Assembly: GCA_002778195.1 (NCBI GenBank)
Contig: PCDI01000009.1
Span: 832,725-896,724, forward strand
Direction: 5' to 3'
DNA length: 64,000 nt
DNA from: Raffaelea ambrosiae
Taxonomy: Eukaryota; Ascomycota; Sordariomycetes; Ophiostomatales; Ophiostomataceae
Position 1 is the first letter of the stretch, and each line of letters starts with the position of its first letter. A program made the translations under genes and the position numbers. Positions 12,631 to 25,076 of this stretch are shown piece after piece. The notes under the pieces are model-generated. The model was given only the letters and a program-made list of their open reading frames with translations, was not told the origin of the DNA and searched no databases.

Positions 12631-14318
12631 GATTCTTGTATTTGTTTATTGCTTCTTTCTCGATCACATATTCTTCTTCCCCCCCCTTTCCTCGTGTATT
12701 TCGCCATTTAGGGAATTGTCGTCGATCCATTTTTTTTATTTTTTATTTTTGCTTGACTGCATCCGACCTATTTTGCTATGCACGTACTCACCCAGACAAA
12801 AGTTCCATGCACGTTCATACTGTTCTTTTTTGCCTTCTCTTTTCTTTTCTTTTTTCTTTTTTTTTTCTTTTGCTGTTTGGCTTGCTTTACCGCCTTGTGT
12901 CTTTTTTTCCTCTTCTTTTTTACACTGTCGCTCGTTTTCGTCTGTTGTGGTTGCTTTTTTGCTCACAAGTCGTGAAGTTTGTTCTTGGAGTCCTTTGAGT
13001 CTTTTGAGTCTTTCGAGTCTCTTTTTTCTATTTTTTTTCTTTTCTTTAGCACCGTCTTTGTCATCTGGTGTCCTCTTTTTTGCCTTGTGGCTCTTGGGCC
13101 CCTCTTGGGCTTTCCTATTTTGGGCGTTCCTTTTAGCGGCCCCCTCTTGCGTGGCCTGCGATCGTCGTTTCTTTTTTTTACTTTTTGCCCATCGTACGAG
13201 AACCAATCAGAGAGGGAGAATTGGGAGGCAGTCCCAGCGCGCTGGTGCATTGCTCGTGTTAGTCGCAAAAACAGTAGTTAATTATCCCTCTTTACATACA
13301 TACATAGTAGTAGTACAATAGCCCCCCCCTCCAAACACGCCAAAAGTAGTGCATTGCATACATCTAATTACCCGTCGACTCTTCAACATCCTAGGAGGCA
13401 AAGAAACCACTAACCCACTCGAAGGATATCGTGGTATAGACCGTAGTTGCTCGCAAAACAACCCGACCCAAGTCCAGGGGAATGGCAAGTTGGTTTGTGC
13501 AGAGGCACTAAACCAGGCAGTCTTTTTTTTTTTTTTTGTGGCGGGACCACCCCAAAACAACCAAGTAAAAGACATCACTCTGCATGGCAAAAGGGCACCA
13601 TTCCGTAGTGCGAGTAGGATATGGCAATATGCCGTGTTCATCCCGCCATCCCCCCCCTCCTGTCTCGGAAACAGACGGCGGCGGGGAGAAGTGGCAGCTA
13701 ACCACCATGTTACCTCCATCCGGTCCGTCCAATCTGCACTCCGTCTAGCGCTTCCCTTTTTCCTGCATCGTCGTTTTCTTATTTGGTTCTCTTGTTTGGT
13801 TCTCTTGCTTGGTGCGCCCGTCCACACGGGCTCAGATCGGTGGGGCTGCCTTCGGTTTCGGTCCGTTTGTGAGTGGTAGTAAGGCCTTCCGGCGGCGAGA
13901 AAACAAGGGGATGAGGGTGACAAGCTTGACAGGCGCGCGTGATTCGGCTATCGGGCTCGTACAGATTGGGTGGGCATTGCACACATCCCTTCTCGCCTGT
14001 CCCGGCTTGTCCATCTGGATATCGGTCGCGCACACCCCTCGGGACGAGATCGGTCACGGATCACCCGCCAAAGGCCAAAACAAAACAAAAAAATAAAAAT
14101 AAAAAGAGCCACCCAGAGGCTCGGATCCGGATTGGCATTCCCGCCCTGGGAGGAGCACACGGGTACCACACTTCTCTGCGTCTGTCTTGCTACGGCTGCT
14201 GGCTTTGCCAGATACGGTAATATTTCGCAGGTCCAAGCAGACAAAAGTCCCCCATCGCCGACATGGGTACGTGCGAGTACGAAACCAGCGAGGAACGCCT
14301 TTCCGCCTTTTCCTTTTT

Positions 14319-14343
14319 TGTGTGTGTGTGTGTGTGTGTGTGT
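14319..14343. repeat. (GT)n microsatellite
   Basis: GT dinucleotide repeat in non-coding DNA, a second tract like that near 3.1 kb. Confidence 0.9.
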
Positions 14344-15696
14344 TTGTGTCTGTTGCGAGTACCTGTTTTGTCCCCTTTTCCCCCCTTGCCTTGCTCTTTT
14401 TTTTTCCGCGTGCGTATTCGTAACTAGTTACTAATCGTGTCTGTCACTTCACGGCGAACGGTGCCGCGAGACAAGCAGATGGGGCAAGGAGGCTTGCCCG
14501 AAAAAGGCATTGCCCGCTGCTGCCTCCAATAGGGACGTCATCGGGGTTGGGCGCCTTTTTGTCTGCTTCCTTTTTTTTTTTTCCGTCTTCCCAATGTCCG
14601 CGTCTGGGTGTGGGTGTGTGCCGTGTCAGATGCATCTGCGGTGTGCGCCTTGGACGATGGCCAGTCCCGTTTTTCCTCTTTTTTTTTTTTTTTTTCCTTC
14701 CCTACCCGCGAAAGGCTACGACGATCCTCTTGGGTTCACCGCAAGTTGCGTCTTTTTGGATATCATTTGCCTCCTCCTGTTTGTCGCCTCCCCGACAATT
14801 TGCATAGTTACTATGTATTTCGCAGCCAACTGGTCCGCAAACCTCGGTCCGGTCCCCGAGCAACCTACTATGTACGTGCATAGTGCCTAGTAGTCAAGCA
14901 ATATTACCAGTCACAAACGCAAAAAAAAAAGAACGCCTCGCGTCGTCTCGCCGAGCCTCGCCTCATGAAGCGCGTGCGCACCCTTTCCGCACCCTCCCGT
15001 CGCCACCCTCCCCTCCCAACCCCCCCCAAAAGCAGGAGGGGCGTGTAACTTAGTATGTACATCGTACCATGGTATGTTCGAGACGCGGAATAGGGGACCC
15101 GTCCTTGCTTCCGTTGTCCATGATCATGGGTCTTCTATTCTCCATGATTGCCATGGGCTTTTTGCAGGGCCTCGTATGGTCTCCGTCTCCGCGGGTCCTC
15201 CCCATATGGCCCCTCCATGTGGTCGTCACTTTGTTCATCTGGCTGCCCCCCTCCTTTGAGTGGCGAGCTTCCCTTACGTGGCCACAAGCGAGCGAGAGCG
15301 GCGGGAGGTTGTTAACTACCATGGAAGACTACGCGTATGCACACGACAAAACACAGCAAAGAAACAATAGCGTCTTCCCAAGCTCCCAAGCCGGCAGGGA
15401 AACGGTCTCATTCCTCATTGCTTGCGCCAGCAGCTCGTTTAAGAAAAAAAAAATACATGGTAAACCCACAAAATATAGACCACCCCGGCCGGATCGTCTG
15501 GCCGACGTTCTTGCCATTTTTTTTTTGGCCATTCCGTTACCCTCGTTATTTGGATCGGCATCGACTTTGTCTATCTTGAGCATGAACCAGTCCGGCCAGC
15601 GCCAAGCTAAAGCCAGCCTTAGAACGGGGGGAGGGGTGGGCATGCAAGCGCCATACCTCTCAGCTCCCTAGCTGGCAGGCTGCCTGGTGTGCAGCG

Positions 15697-15775
15697 GTCT
15701 CTTTTTAGCTGGCTTTTCTGTCTGTAGCTGGTTCTTGTAGCTGATTGGCCTTCTGTAGCTGGCTAACTGGGCTCG
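15697..15775. repeat. degenerate TGTAGCTGG repeat
   Basis: Several spaced, imperfect copies of (T)GTAGCTGG / TTAGCTGGC occur within 80 bases of non-coding DNA. A similar CTGGCTG-rich cluster lies near 35505-35575. Confidence 0.6.
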
Positions 15776-16928
15776 CTCGAGGGGGGGGTCCCCCCCCCCT
15801 TTGTCAGTTGACGGAGGCTGTCGAGCCCTCCCCCCCCCCCTCCCCCAGTTAGGCATGCGCCATATTTGCGGGATTGCGGACAGACTCTCCTATCTGAAGG
15901 GGGCGGTTTCTTTGAGGCTGAGAACAAGATGCCCTAAAACAAGGATGCACAAGGCAAGAGGCAAAAGGCAAAAGGCAAAACCCGCGAAACCCGAGAATCA
16001 CCCGCGGATCCACGGTGCTCGTACCCTCCATTACTCATTGTTTTGTGTTTGATTCGGCCTATGGTCGATCGCTTTAGCGACTTTTGCAACGGTTTCCTTT
16101 CCTGTTTCTGCCTGGGGGAGGGTGTGGGTGCTCTTGAGTGCTCTTGCCCGCCGTGAGCTTTCACCCTCGGCTCACCATTTGGCGCTGTGTCTTGCAGCTT
16201 ACTACGTAGCATACAGTTACATACTATTAGAACGTTACTGCTTGCAGGGCCAGCTTGCAGCCCCTTGCGCGACCAAACCCCCCCTTGCATCCAATAAATA
16301 GCTGGGGTTTGGCTGGTTTGGTCGGTTGGACTCTCTCTCTCTCTCTCTTTGCCTTGCTGAAGAATTTTGACAACCGGCAAGAGAAACAACAATCGGCGTA
16401 CTTTTGTAAAACAAAATAAAAACAGTAATAATAATTATAAAATAATTATAAAAAATAAAAAATAAATAAAAACATCAACAGACAAGCGAACAAGGATGAA
16501 TAAGATTCCATACCATTGTAAGACACAGGTTTATATTTTATATTTAATTACTCGATCGTATTGGTTGTCGGCAGAGACTTCCCGAGTTTGTCTTACCACA
16601 GTACAGCACGGTCACGCCCCAGCTTATTTTCAGCATCTTCACATGTCACTGGGAATAAAACGGCCTTCGTATAGAATTTAGCATGCTTTTGGGGTTTTGA
16701 GTCTTCTAATGAATAAAAAGGAAGAGGCCCTTAGTATTGATGCGCGCGCTATTGTGATAATGCAAGGACGTGCCAACAAGCAAGAGATCATGAAGTATTA
16801 CAAGAGTATGGCAAGAAAAGAAAAGCAATAGTCTAGAAACAAAAGGACGGGTAATCGAGTACCGATTGGGCCGAGTTGTGCAGGCGACCGCAACGAGAAT
16901 GGGCTGACGGGACGAGTCACTACGAGTA

Positions 16929-16950
16929 CGAGTACAGTGTATGCATCATA
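16929..16950. repeat. 22-base dispersed repeat, copy 1
   Basis: This stretch, starting CGAGTACAGTG and ending TGCATCATA, recurs exactly at 22422-22443. A 22-base exact match 5.5 kb apart is far beyond chance in a window of this size. Confidence 0.85.
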
Positions 16951-18432
16951 GTGTGTGTCAGAGCACCACTCAGACAGGCCCGGTCACAAGGGAGCTCTTT
17001 GCAAGGAGAGATGCTGCACTGTTTGAATTGTAGTTGCTGCTGTTGCTGTTGCTGTTGCTGTTATGTCTGTTGGCTGAGCTCGAAGCCTTGCTCCGTGTCC
17101 CGATTGGGTTATTCCATGCGTTCTCCTTTGTCTCTTTAGTGTTCTCTTTTTCGCCTTTTTTTTTTGTTCAATCCGACACTCTGGTATCGCCGACCAATAG
17201 TTACTTGTTGACATGTTGAAAAAAAAAATTGAAAAAAGGGAGTGTTTCCTCCTTCCCTTCTGGAAGGCTGGTGTGGAGGACAAGGCAAGCCACCATACGG
17301 AAAAGAATGACAAGATGACTAATACCCAGCAATTAGAATAACGCGAGCAGAAAAATCAGCAATGACAAGTACAAAAAAAAAAAAATCCAAGGATTCGTAT
17401 ATTGCATGGAAAATCGAGGTTTTCATTTGTCTATGCGTTCACGAGTTACAAAACAAGAAGGTCATGACACAAATTTAAAAGTAAAAAAAAGGACACGAGG
17501 TTCAACGACATCATCATTGCAGCAACAACGACAGCAACACGCCTTACAACAAAACGACACCTTCCTCAGAGGGGAAACTGTAAGAGCAGTATGGGCTTCT
17601 TGGCCTTCAAAGTCTGTCGTGTTGTTGTGTTGGTCTGTTATGCTTTAGCCTTACGTCGTTCTGGAAGGTGGCACGTTCTGGAGAAACAGGTGTTGTTTTC
17701 AGCCACCAACATCCCCGGCGAGTACCAGACTGTCGGGATCGCTCTTGTCTGAATTATGTAATATGAGCAACGGATGGGTATTGCTGCGTGCTCTTCTGAC
17801 GGAACCCACCGTCAAACCGTCAAGGCTGTATCGGAAGTCACCGTCTCGGGCAATGCCTCGCCGAGGAAAGCATAGCACATAGTAGCTGTTTGTCAGCGAC
17901 GTTTTTGTCTTGTAATATGTAATTTCTCCTCTTTTCGCAATAGTTGTCTGTTGGAAGGGGGCGGTGCGGATGTGGCGGGGCAGATGGGGCAGGGCGTGTA
18001 AATGAGTGTTGCAAGGCTTGCCTTTCCAATTACAGAGATGGCTTTCCCTCGTGTGTGTTTTTTGTCAGTTTCACAATTGTTGGCGCTAAACCGAGGAGGA
18101 GAGGGACCCCCCATGTGGAAGAAGTCGCCAAAAGAGTAAAAGAGCCAAAAAAAAAAAAAAAGCAGAGACGGAAAGGGAAAAGATGTGCTCGTATATATGT
18201 GATGTGCATGGATGTGCACTGTAAGTGGTTGTTGGTTGACCTCTTTTCGGTCACGACCCCATTAGAGACACGGGGAGGCTGATCCCTAGAGGCTGGGCTC
18301 CGTCAACGATGATCCCTTCCGAGGCTAAAATGTGCTCGACGAGTTGATCAGTTGGTTGATCATCGTCTGTTGGTCCCTCTGGAATGACCTCTTCATTTGG
18401 GTGGAATGAAGATCAGACTTTCCAACAGGGCA

Positions 18433-18446
18433 CTATGTACATAGTA
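18433..18446. repeat. ACTATGTACATAGT perfect palindrome
   Basis: A 14-base perfect palindrome ACTATGTACATAGT (18433-18446), equivalent to two ACATAGT half-sites facing each other. Confidence 0.85.
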
Positions 18447-19565
18447 TACGAGAGCTTGCCCTTTTCTGTCTTTCTGTCTTTCTCCTCTTTTGTCCTCTTT
18501 GCGGCAAGGCGCTCCCCCCCGGGAATTCTTGTCTGGTGTTTTTCTCTTCTTGGCCTACGTCGGCGGTCTGCATGTCCGCACCCACTGCTCTTTGGGCCCC
18601 TTCTTTTTGGCGAAATCAGCGCGTGCATGAGTTTCGTTATGTCGATCACCAACAGCAGCAGCAACAGGAGACTGAAGCAAAGCAACAGCAACACGAGCAG
18701 CACACAGAAAACAAGCTACTAAGAATACACTGCCGTAGCATAGAGGGACAACAAGAAGGCCGAGTGTTGTAGACGAGGCAGCGGAGAAAGCCGTGTTTGT
18801 CAATCGCATCGGTGGTTCGATAATGCGGTCATGGAAGTGCATCACCGGAACCCAGCCGAAGCCAATGACGGTTACGAAACCGATTGGAATGCTTTCCTAT
18901 GACCCTTTGATTGTTTTGGGGGAAAAAAAAATATAAAAAAAGGCGTCCTGTCCGGCAGGCACTCCGGAAGTGCACGCCGGAGGTGGCCGCTATTGGCCGG
19001 GCTACTGTCTGGGAGGATGGCGTTTTTTATACACGGTATTAATATTTTGTTTCAGGCATGTAGGTTGTACGAGTATTAGATCGAGATCCTCGCTGGGCGA
19101 GCAGATCGTCCTCTTCGCCGCTCTAGCCCCGATGTTTCAAGTACGAGTACATAATAACTACTATGTAGACGAACGGCAGTCGCCATTCGGCACAGTCACG
19201 TGCCCTTGTTGTGCAAGCGACTGCGACTCGGCTGCGTTCCGAAATAGACGAACCAGCCGAAGCGAGCATCGCAATGAGGCTTTCGAAGTGCGAATGGATT
19301 TTTTGAAATTATTTTTGGGCCTTCTCTCGCTTACACAGTATTCCATTTTTCACTGGGCCATCGAGATGGACACCTGCGCTTTGACGCTTGGAAGAACAAA
19401 AGTACCAGTGCGATCGGCATCAATTTTGCTCGGGTTGATCCCGAAACGCTTGTGCCAAAATATGAAGAGCACGGGCACACTTACAGAAGCTGTACCCGTA
19501 ATGTCAGCCTCTTTACTTGCACCACAGCTTTGCTCTCTACACCCCCTCCCCCACTGCTAAAGATC

Positions 19566-19604
19566 AGAAGACCAAAAGACCAAAAGACAAAAGACCAAAA
19601 GACC
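19566..19604. repeat. (AGACCAAA)n tandem repeat
   Basis: About five AGACCAAA/AGACAAA units head to tail in non-coding DNA. Confidence 0.8.
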
Positions 19605-20953
19605 GACGAACACAAGTGTCCTATCGTCGGCCGAGGAGAGCGAAGATGGATGAAGTCATCCACGAGGTACAAGGACAAGCCGGAAAACTGGAAAGGGAGA
19701 CTAGCAATGCTTCCGATTGGTGCAAAATACGGTGGTACAAGCCCATACGAAAGTCGGACCATTGTGCTTACGAGAGGCAGCCGGTGGGAGAGAAAAAGAG
19801 GCACACATGAACGAACCGTAGGATACACATATCAACGGACAACGCAAATAGGCGCAGTAGCCTCCCATACGCGAGAAGCCTCACGGCTGGTTGGCGGAAA
19901 CTCCTGCCCTTTTCGCACTCTTGCTATCCCTTTTTTCTCCGCCCCCAAAGAAGATCGACATAGCCGCCTCGGCTGGTTGGGGGCTTCAGCGCGCGTGTGG
20001 CGGCGTCATAGGAGGCAATAGTGTGGAGGCTGCTCGCAGTGCTGGCATGCAGGGCATGGCAGGCTCTAGGCGGTCTCCAGGCAGGTTCTAGACAGCCTCC
20101 CCAATAGCGGGTGGTCTACCAGCAGCCCCCGCACCAGAAGCCAGTGCATACAACCGCGCAACCGTCTTCCCGGCTCTGGGACGGCTTTCTTTGTTTTCTG
20201 CTTCTCGTGTTCTGTTCTTCCACTTTGCAATGGGGTCTTTCGCTGGGCTCTGGCCGACTCCTCTTGGGCCATGTGTTTTCCTTCTCCTTTGAAAGACGGC
20301 TGTTTGCAAGCCCCAACTGCGAGGCGACCGGAAGACTGTCCCGTGCTGGAAGACTTGTATCCTTTTGGGCAGTTCGTATGCCGTTTGCCTACTAACTACT
20401 AACAATGCACATAGTATTGCCTCGCCAGTCCCATTCGCGATACCACGCTGCTTTGAGCAGGCTGGCTATGCGAGTACTATGTAGTTTGACCACCTGGTGG
20501 CTGCCTTGGCTTTGTTCGCTGGTCTGGTTTGGGCGTGGTGAAACAAGACGGGCCCCCAGGGAAGGGAAAAAAAATCAACCCTGAAATAAGACCACGCGCG
20601 GTTCGAATGTGATGAGATGCGCACGTCGACAATTCCTAAAAGAGGTAGACCTCTTCTCCAGCCCGCTGGGATGATCGCATCCTCATAGTGAGTGACAATT
20701 CCACACACACGCGACTGCCCCCCTAGAACCCTGCAGCAGGCCCAAGCGCCTGGGGACCAGGATGCGTTCTTTTCCATACTCGTCCATCGGTGCGAGTACA
20801 CCGTACTTTCAGTGCTCTGTTGGGACAGGGGACAGGGAACAGGGTGGGTGGGTGTGTGCTGCGTGGTGGGTGGGGCAAGAGCCGAAGAGAGCTCTGCGGT
20901 GCCGGCGTGGCTGTTGATGGCGATCATCCCTTTGCGATGGAGACGGGGGGGGG

Positions 20954-21068
20954 NNNNNNNNNNNNNNNNNNNNNNNNNNNNNNNNNNNNNNNNNNNNNNN
21001 NNNNNNNNNNNNNNNNNNNNNNNNNNNNNNNNNNNNNNNNNNNNNNNNNNNNNNNNNNNNNNNNNNNN
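20954..21068. other. assembly gap (115 N)
   Basis: A run of 115 N is directly preceded by a G homopolymer (about ten G) and followed within 100 bases by a 25-base A homopolymer (21165-21189). The gap probably marks a sequence that could not be read or assembled. Its true length is unknown. Confidence 0.99.
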
Positions 21069-22421
21069 AAACAGGTCCCCCAAACAGGCCAAAGGCAGGC
21101 CTAGCAGACATCCCAAAGATGTAAAAGTCCCGAAAGGCCAAAAGACAGTGAGTTCCTTAGGGAGAAAAAAAAAAAAAAAAAAAAAAAAACAGTCACACAA
21201 CACCACGACTGGAGCTGAAAGAACGACCGACAGCACTTTCCCAGTTGGGAGTTGGCTTACGACAATAGGTGCCCTCCTACCTAGGATAGCTGACATGACT
21301 ATTTCGTAGTTGCAGTAGTATCTGACTCTCGAATTGGCCCTCTCCGACACGACCGCTCTGTAAGCGAAGCAGAAAACAGCAAAATAACGGCGGTGGCCCA
21401 TAGATCGACCGATCCACCGGCAGTCGATCAACTAGGGGAAGGGGGTGAGGGGATACGAGAGGGGAGGGGGGTGGGCACCTGGGACAAGGGAAAGAAAAGA
21501 CGACAACTGCAAGAGAGACAGAATAAGAAAGACGAAAAACTACCATACAATTCCCTTTTCGAGACAAGCCAGCCAGCCAGCATGGCGTACAGGAACAAGG
21601 TAAGCGAGCCACCGACCCAATTTGGGGGGGAAGCTCCGATGTGCATCGGTTCGCATGGAACGGGTTGAGATACATCGTGGCATCGCAACGTAGTTGGACT
21701 GCGTGGAGACTTTCCAGCCATCAATATTCTTGGCAAGCAAAAAAAGAAGGGGATCCCAACAGAAGCCCACTGCAACAGGCGTGACAGTTTGTCTCTCCTT
21801 GACAGATTCTTGTGGTCACGAAAGACAAGGAAGGCTATGCATGGTAGAGGAGGTAAGGGAGGAGGGAAAGGGGGGGGGGGGACAAAGCAAGCCAAGACAA
21901 CGATGCAACCACCTTCTTCTTTCTATCTTTTTTTTTTCTCTTTGCTTTGCTGGTTGGCTTCTCCTTGGCCAACAGCACAATGGGGGTTGCCGTTCCGGGC
22001 TAACGTTGTGATGCGGGCGCAAGTGTTGGGGGAGCCGTCTGATGCAAGCGCGAGGACTTCTGCTCAGCACCAGTGCAAGCCAAACCATCTTTCTCGCCGT
22101 CCATACCAAATCATGGCATGCACGACGGGGCTGGCCACGGGGCGTATGATGCTCTGGACGGCCAATACGCGCAGCTGCTTCCCGGATGCACCAATTCCCA
22201 CGCTACGAGCATCTTGCACCGCAAGCTGTCTTTTTTTTTCTCCGTCGTTACGCCCAGCGTACTTTTTATGCATACTATGTATGCACCTACAACCTTTTTG
22301 AAACAATAGAATGGCGGAGGACAACTGTTAGAGGAAGCAGGGAAGGAGTCTCTTCACCCCCCTCTTCCCCTCCTCTCCCTTCTCGCCTTGCATTAGGTTG
22401 CTTCGACGTGCTACAAGTGCA

Positions 22422-22443
22422 CGAGTACAGTGTATGCATCATA
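22422..22443. repeat. 22-base dispersed repeat, copy 2
   Basis: Exact second copy of the stretch at 16929-16950, in the same orientation. The flanks differ apart from a few bases, and a TAGTACAATAG element follows it closely. Confidence 0.85.
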
Positions 22444-25003
22444 CACGCTCTAGTACAATAGGCAAGAATACTCTCGTATGCTGCCACCCCTGTCTTGGGG
22501 GCGCTGGAGAATCCGGAGGGAGGAGAAAACAAGAAAGACTACGTGTTTGTAACTGTCCTGCCAATGCAACCTCTTTGCGAACACACACATACACCCCGTA
22601 GTATTTCGAGTTGTGGGGGGAGTCCGGAACGGCCTCTTTTTTTTTTCTTCTTGTCTGATATCTTTCAAAACATGAACGAGATAGAAAAAGGGACAATAGC
22701 AGCGGAAAACAAGAGTTCCGAGAGAGAGAGGAAACGTCTGGTGAAGGAGATCGACCAGGGGGGTGTGGTGGTGGTCCGGTCTCTTGCCGAGGGTGACATT
22801 GGGAAGTACGACGTAAGAAGGAGGGAAGGAAAAGGAAGGAGGGGAGGAAAAAAAAAAGGTTGTTGCTCCTGGGGAGCACGGGCATCCCCAGTTGAAACAC
22901 GCTGTGCCAAGATCCTCGTGTGCGAGTCAAAATCTACGATATCGTCTTCTGCCAAGTACTTTGATCGTGTCCGTGATACACAGAGGGCCGGGCGTGGTTG
23001 GGGCCATCGTCAGACAATTGTTTCTTCTTTTTGCTTCTTCCTTCACTCAGTCCCTGCGTCACTCTTTTCCTCGTTCCTGTCTGGGTTGTCCTAGTTGCAG
23101 AGCAGGTGCACTTCCCCATCTTCTCTTCCATCACTTTCGACATATCCTTCTCCTCCCCCACCCACCTACATAGCACATACAAAGTAGTACCAATCCCAAT
23201 CTCCCCCGTAGCACCCATTTTTGACATGTCCGTCTCTGCTGTAACCTTGCTGTGCGGTGTCGTATTTCCCCAGTGGACACTGCCAGCTCCCGCTTTTCCC
23301 GGATGTGTTTTGACTCGCACATCCGAACAGGGTGTCAACGTTTCAGAACTGACAAAAACGAAAATCATCAAGGAACAAGGTCCCATATGGGGGGGGGGGT
23401 GTGTGGCCAGAACTACCCCCTTGTATTTGTGTACATGGTTGTATCCTTGGAAGACAAGAAAGCTACGCAGTCGGGAACCAAGCTTTTTGGGGGGAAACAA
23501 AAGACAGCAAAACCCAGACAATCAGAAACGTGGGGAGGGGATGGGAGATGTAGAGAGATACCCTGTCAAACCCGGAACGGTGAGGGAAGAAATGTCAATA
23601 AGGGCCTGGGGAAAGAGAGAGAGGCATGCTAGCAAGGGCCCCGGGGGACAGAGGATGCAAAGCATGTCCAAGTCGCCCCCCCCAAAAAAAGAAAAAAAAA
23701 AAGAACCAATACCCCTGCATTGAAAGGGCCTCCATCCGTTTCGAGAGATGGACTTTTCTGTATGTCACCGCTGACTGATGAGCCTTCCCTCTCTTCCCCG
23801 TCGATGCATGTGATGGAAAATATAACGCAAAAAAAAAGACACAAGCGGGTTTCATTTCCTTTCTATTCTTGGAAACAATTTCGTCTCGACGAACAGCACC
23901 CTTGTGCCGCCACTATTGTCTTTCTCATCACACGCGGATCTACGACTTATGATCGGGTGGATGGTGTGTGTACTCGTAGACCTACCTCTACAGAAGTGAG
24001 CCTGGAGGAGGACAATGCTTACCACAAAACGAGCTTCGCTGTGCATTCCTCTATTGGCGTGCCCGTTGTTGTGCGATCCCGCAGTCTTGTCATCTGTACT
24101 GACCGGGCAGCAGTTGCCCCCTGGTGCATTGTATCAAGGCTGTGTATGATTCGTAGTCGATACGGAGAGAAAGATGAGGCCGTCGTCCCACCCGGAAAAA
24201 CAAACAGTGACCTCATTCTGTCCGTGAGGGTCGTGGGACACACCGAAAGAGATGTATACGAACCTGCCCCTCGTTGTCGTGGGCTTGAACAAGACGTTTC
24301 GTTTCCCAGAGGCTCGGCCAAAGCAGCGTCAGAGATACACTTTGGCTCCGAAGACCCGGGAAACGTAAAGGAAATGTCCAGCATGAGAGTCTGTCAACAG
24401 CCACTTTGACCATCATGAGAAACAGCTACGTTCTCAAAAAACAAGGCTTGTGGTGGAGGGCACGCTTGGGGGATCCCATCTTCATCGGGGAAGAGCTTCG
24501 GGGAACTTGACACTTCCATTAAAAACCTCACGGAAGACCTGTTCACTTTTTTCAAGGCTTATACAAGGCTTATATAAATGAGCTTATATGTATCGCCGAC
24601 AATCTAAACGACATAAGAAAAACACAAAAGAGGACCGGCCGTTTGATGAGCAGAACAAGAGATATCCCAAACACTCGAAGAGAAGCACTCAGAAACACAC
24701 ACTATGGCATACCCAGGAAGAGGCAGGCGGTAAACAGAGAATAGACCCAAAAGAACAATGATGGCATAAACCAAGGGAAAAAAACAAAGAAAGAAATGAA
24801 GAATTGACATGTTGCCCTCCCAAGAAAATAGTTGCTGTAGATTTAGATCGTAGATGTCGGGTACATCGTTTGTATCGTAACGTCATGAGTCGGAGGGTTT
24901 GATGAGAAAACTTTTGTATTTTCATCAGTCGTATACAGGAGAGAAAAGGAGCCAATAGGCCGAAACAAAGTGAGCACCCGAGAAGAAAGTCGTTCTGTGT
25001 TCC

Positions 25004-25070
25004 GTGACTGTAGTCTGTGACCGTAGTCTGTGACAGTAGTCTTCCGTGACGGTAGTCTCCCGTGACAGTT
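25004..25070. repeat. GTGACNGTAGTCT tandem repeat
   Basis: Four copies of a 13-base core GTGACNGTAGTCT plus a diverged fifth, with spacers of 0-3 bases. The array ends about seven bases beyond the stop codon of the minus-strand gene at 25077, so it should lie in that gene's 3' untranslated region. On the mRNA strand the unit reads AGACTACNGTCAC. Confidence 0.85.
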
Positions 25071-25076
25071 CGCAGA

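Larger units (their letters stand above)
11139..20953. other. gene-poor region between C2H2 gene and gap
   Basis: No gene is supported. T- and C-rich homopolymer runs dominate 11.2-13.2 kb, probably including the 3' end of the C2H2 gene. AT-rich patches occur near 16408-16475 and 17221-17240. ACATAGTA/TACTATGT copies lie at 12618, 13302, 14809, 14866, 17877, 18439, 19159, 20409 and 20476. Short open frames on both strands lack codon bias and recognisable domains. Confidence 0.65.
21069..25076. other. gene-poor region between gap and first dense gene
   Basis: No gene is supported. A 229-codon open frame on the + strand (23720-24409) begins with TTG, has no recognised domain and lacks the codon bias of the real genes, so it is not called. 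The last ACATAGTA-type copy in the window is at 22273 (within the near-palindrome GCATACTATGTATGC). The region ends in a tandem repeat downstream of the next gene's stop codon. Confidence 0.65.

Noticed and set aside
16408..16475. AT-rich patch as an RIP-mutated transposon or replication origin
   Set aside because: It is only about 70 bases of A/T runs with no flanking repeat structure or coding remnant, so there is not enough to support either reading.
20590..20640. possible tRNA from a GGTTCGAAT B-box-like string
   Set aside because: The following bases do not complete the T-arm, and no matching acceptor stem or anticodon arm could be folded by eye.
23720..24409. 229-codon + strand open frame in the gene-poor region
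   Set aside because: It starts at TTG, has no codon bias and no recognised motif, and no convincing promoter or intron pattern. It could be revisited with transcript data.
1..25076. secondary-metabolite or other gene cluster in the left part
   Set aside because: No synthase, cytochrome P450, transporter or related domain is visible in any frame. Only the C2H2 factor is real.
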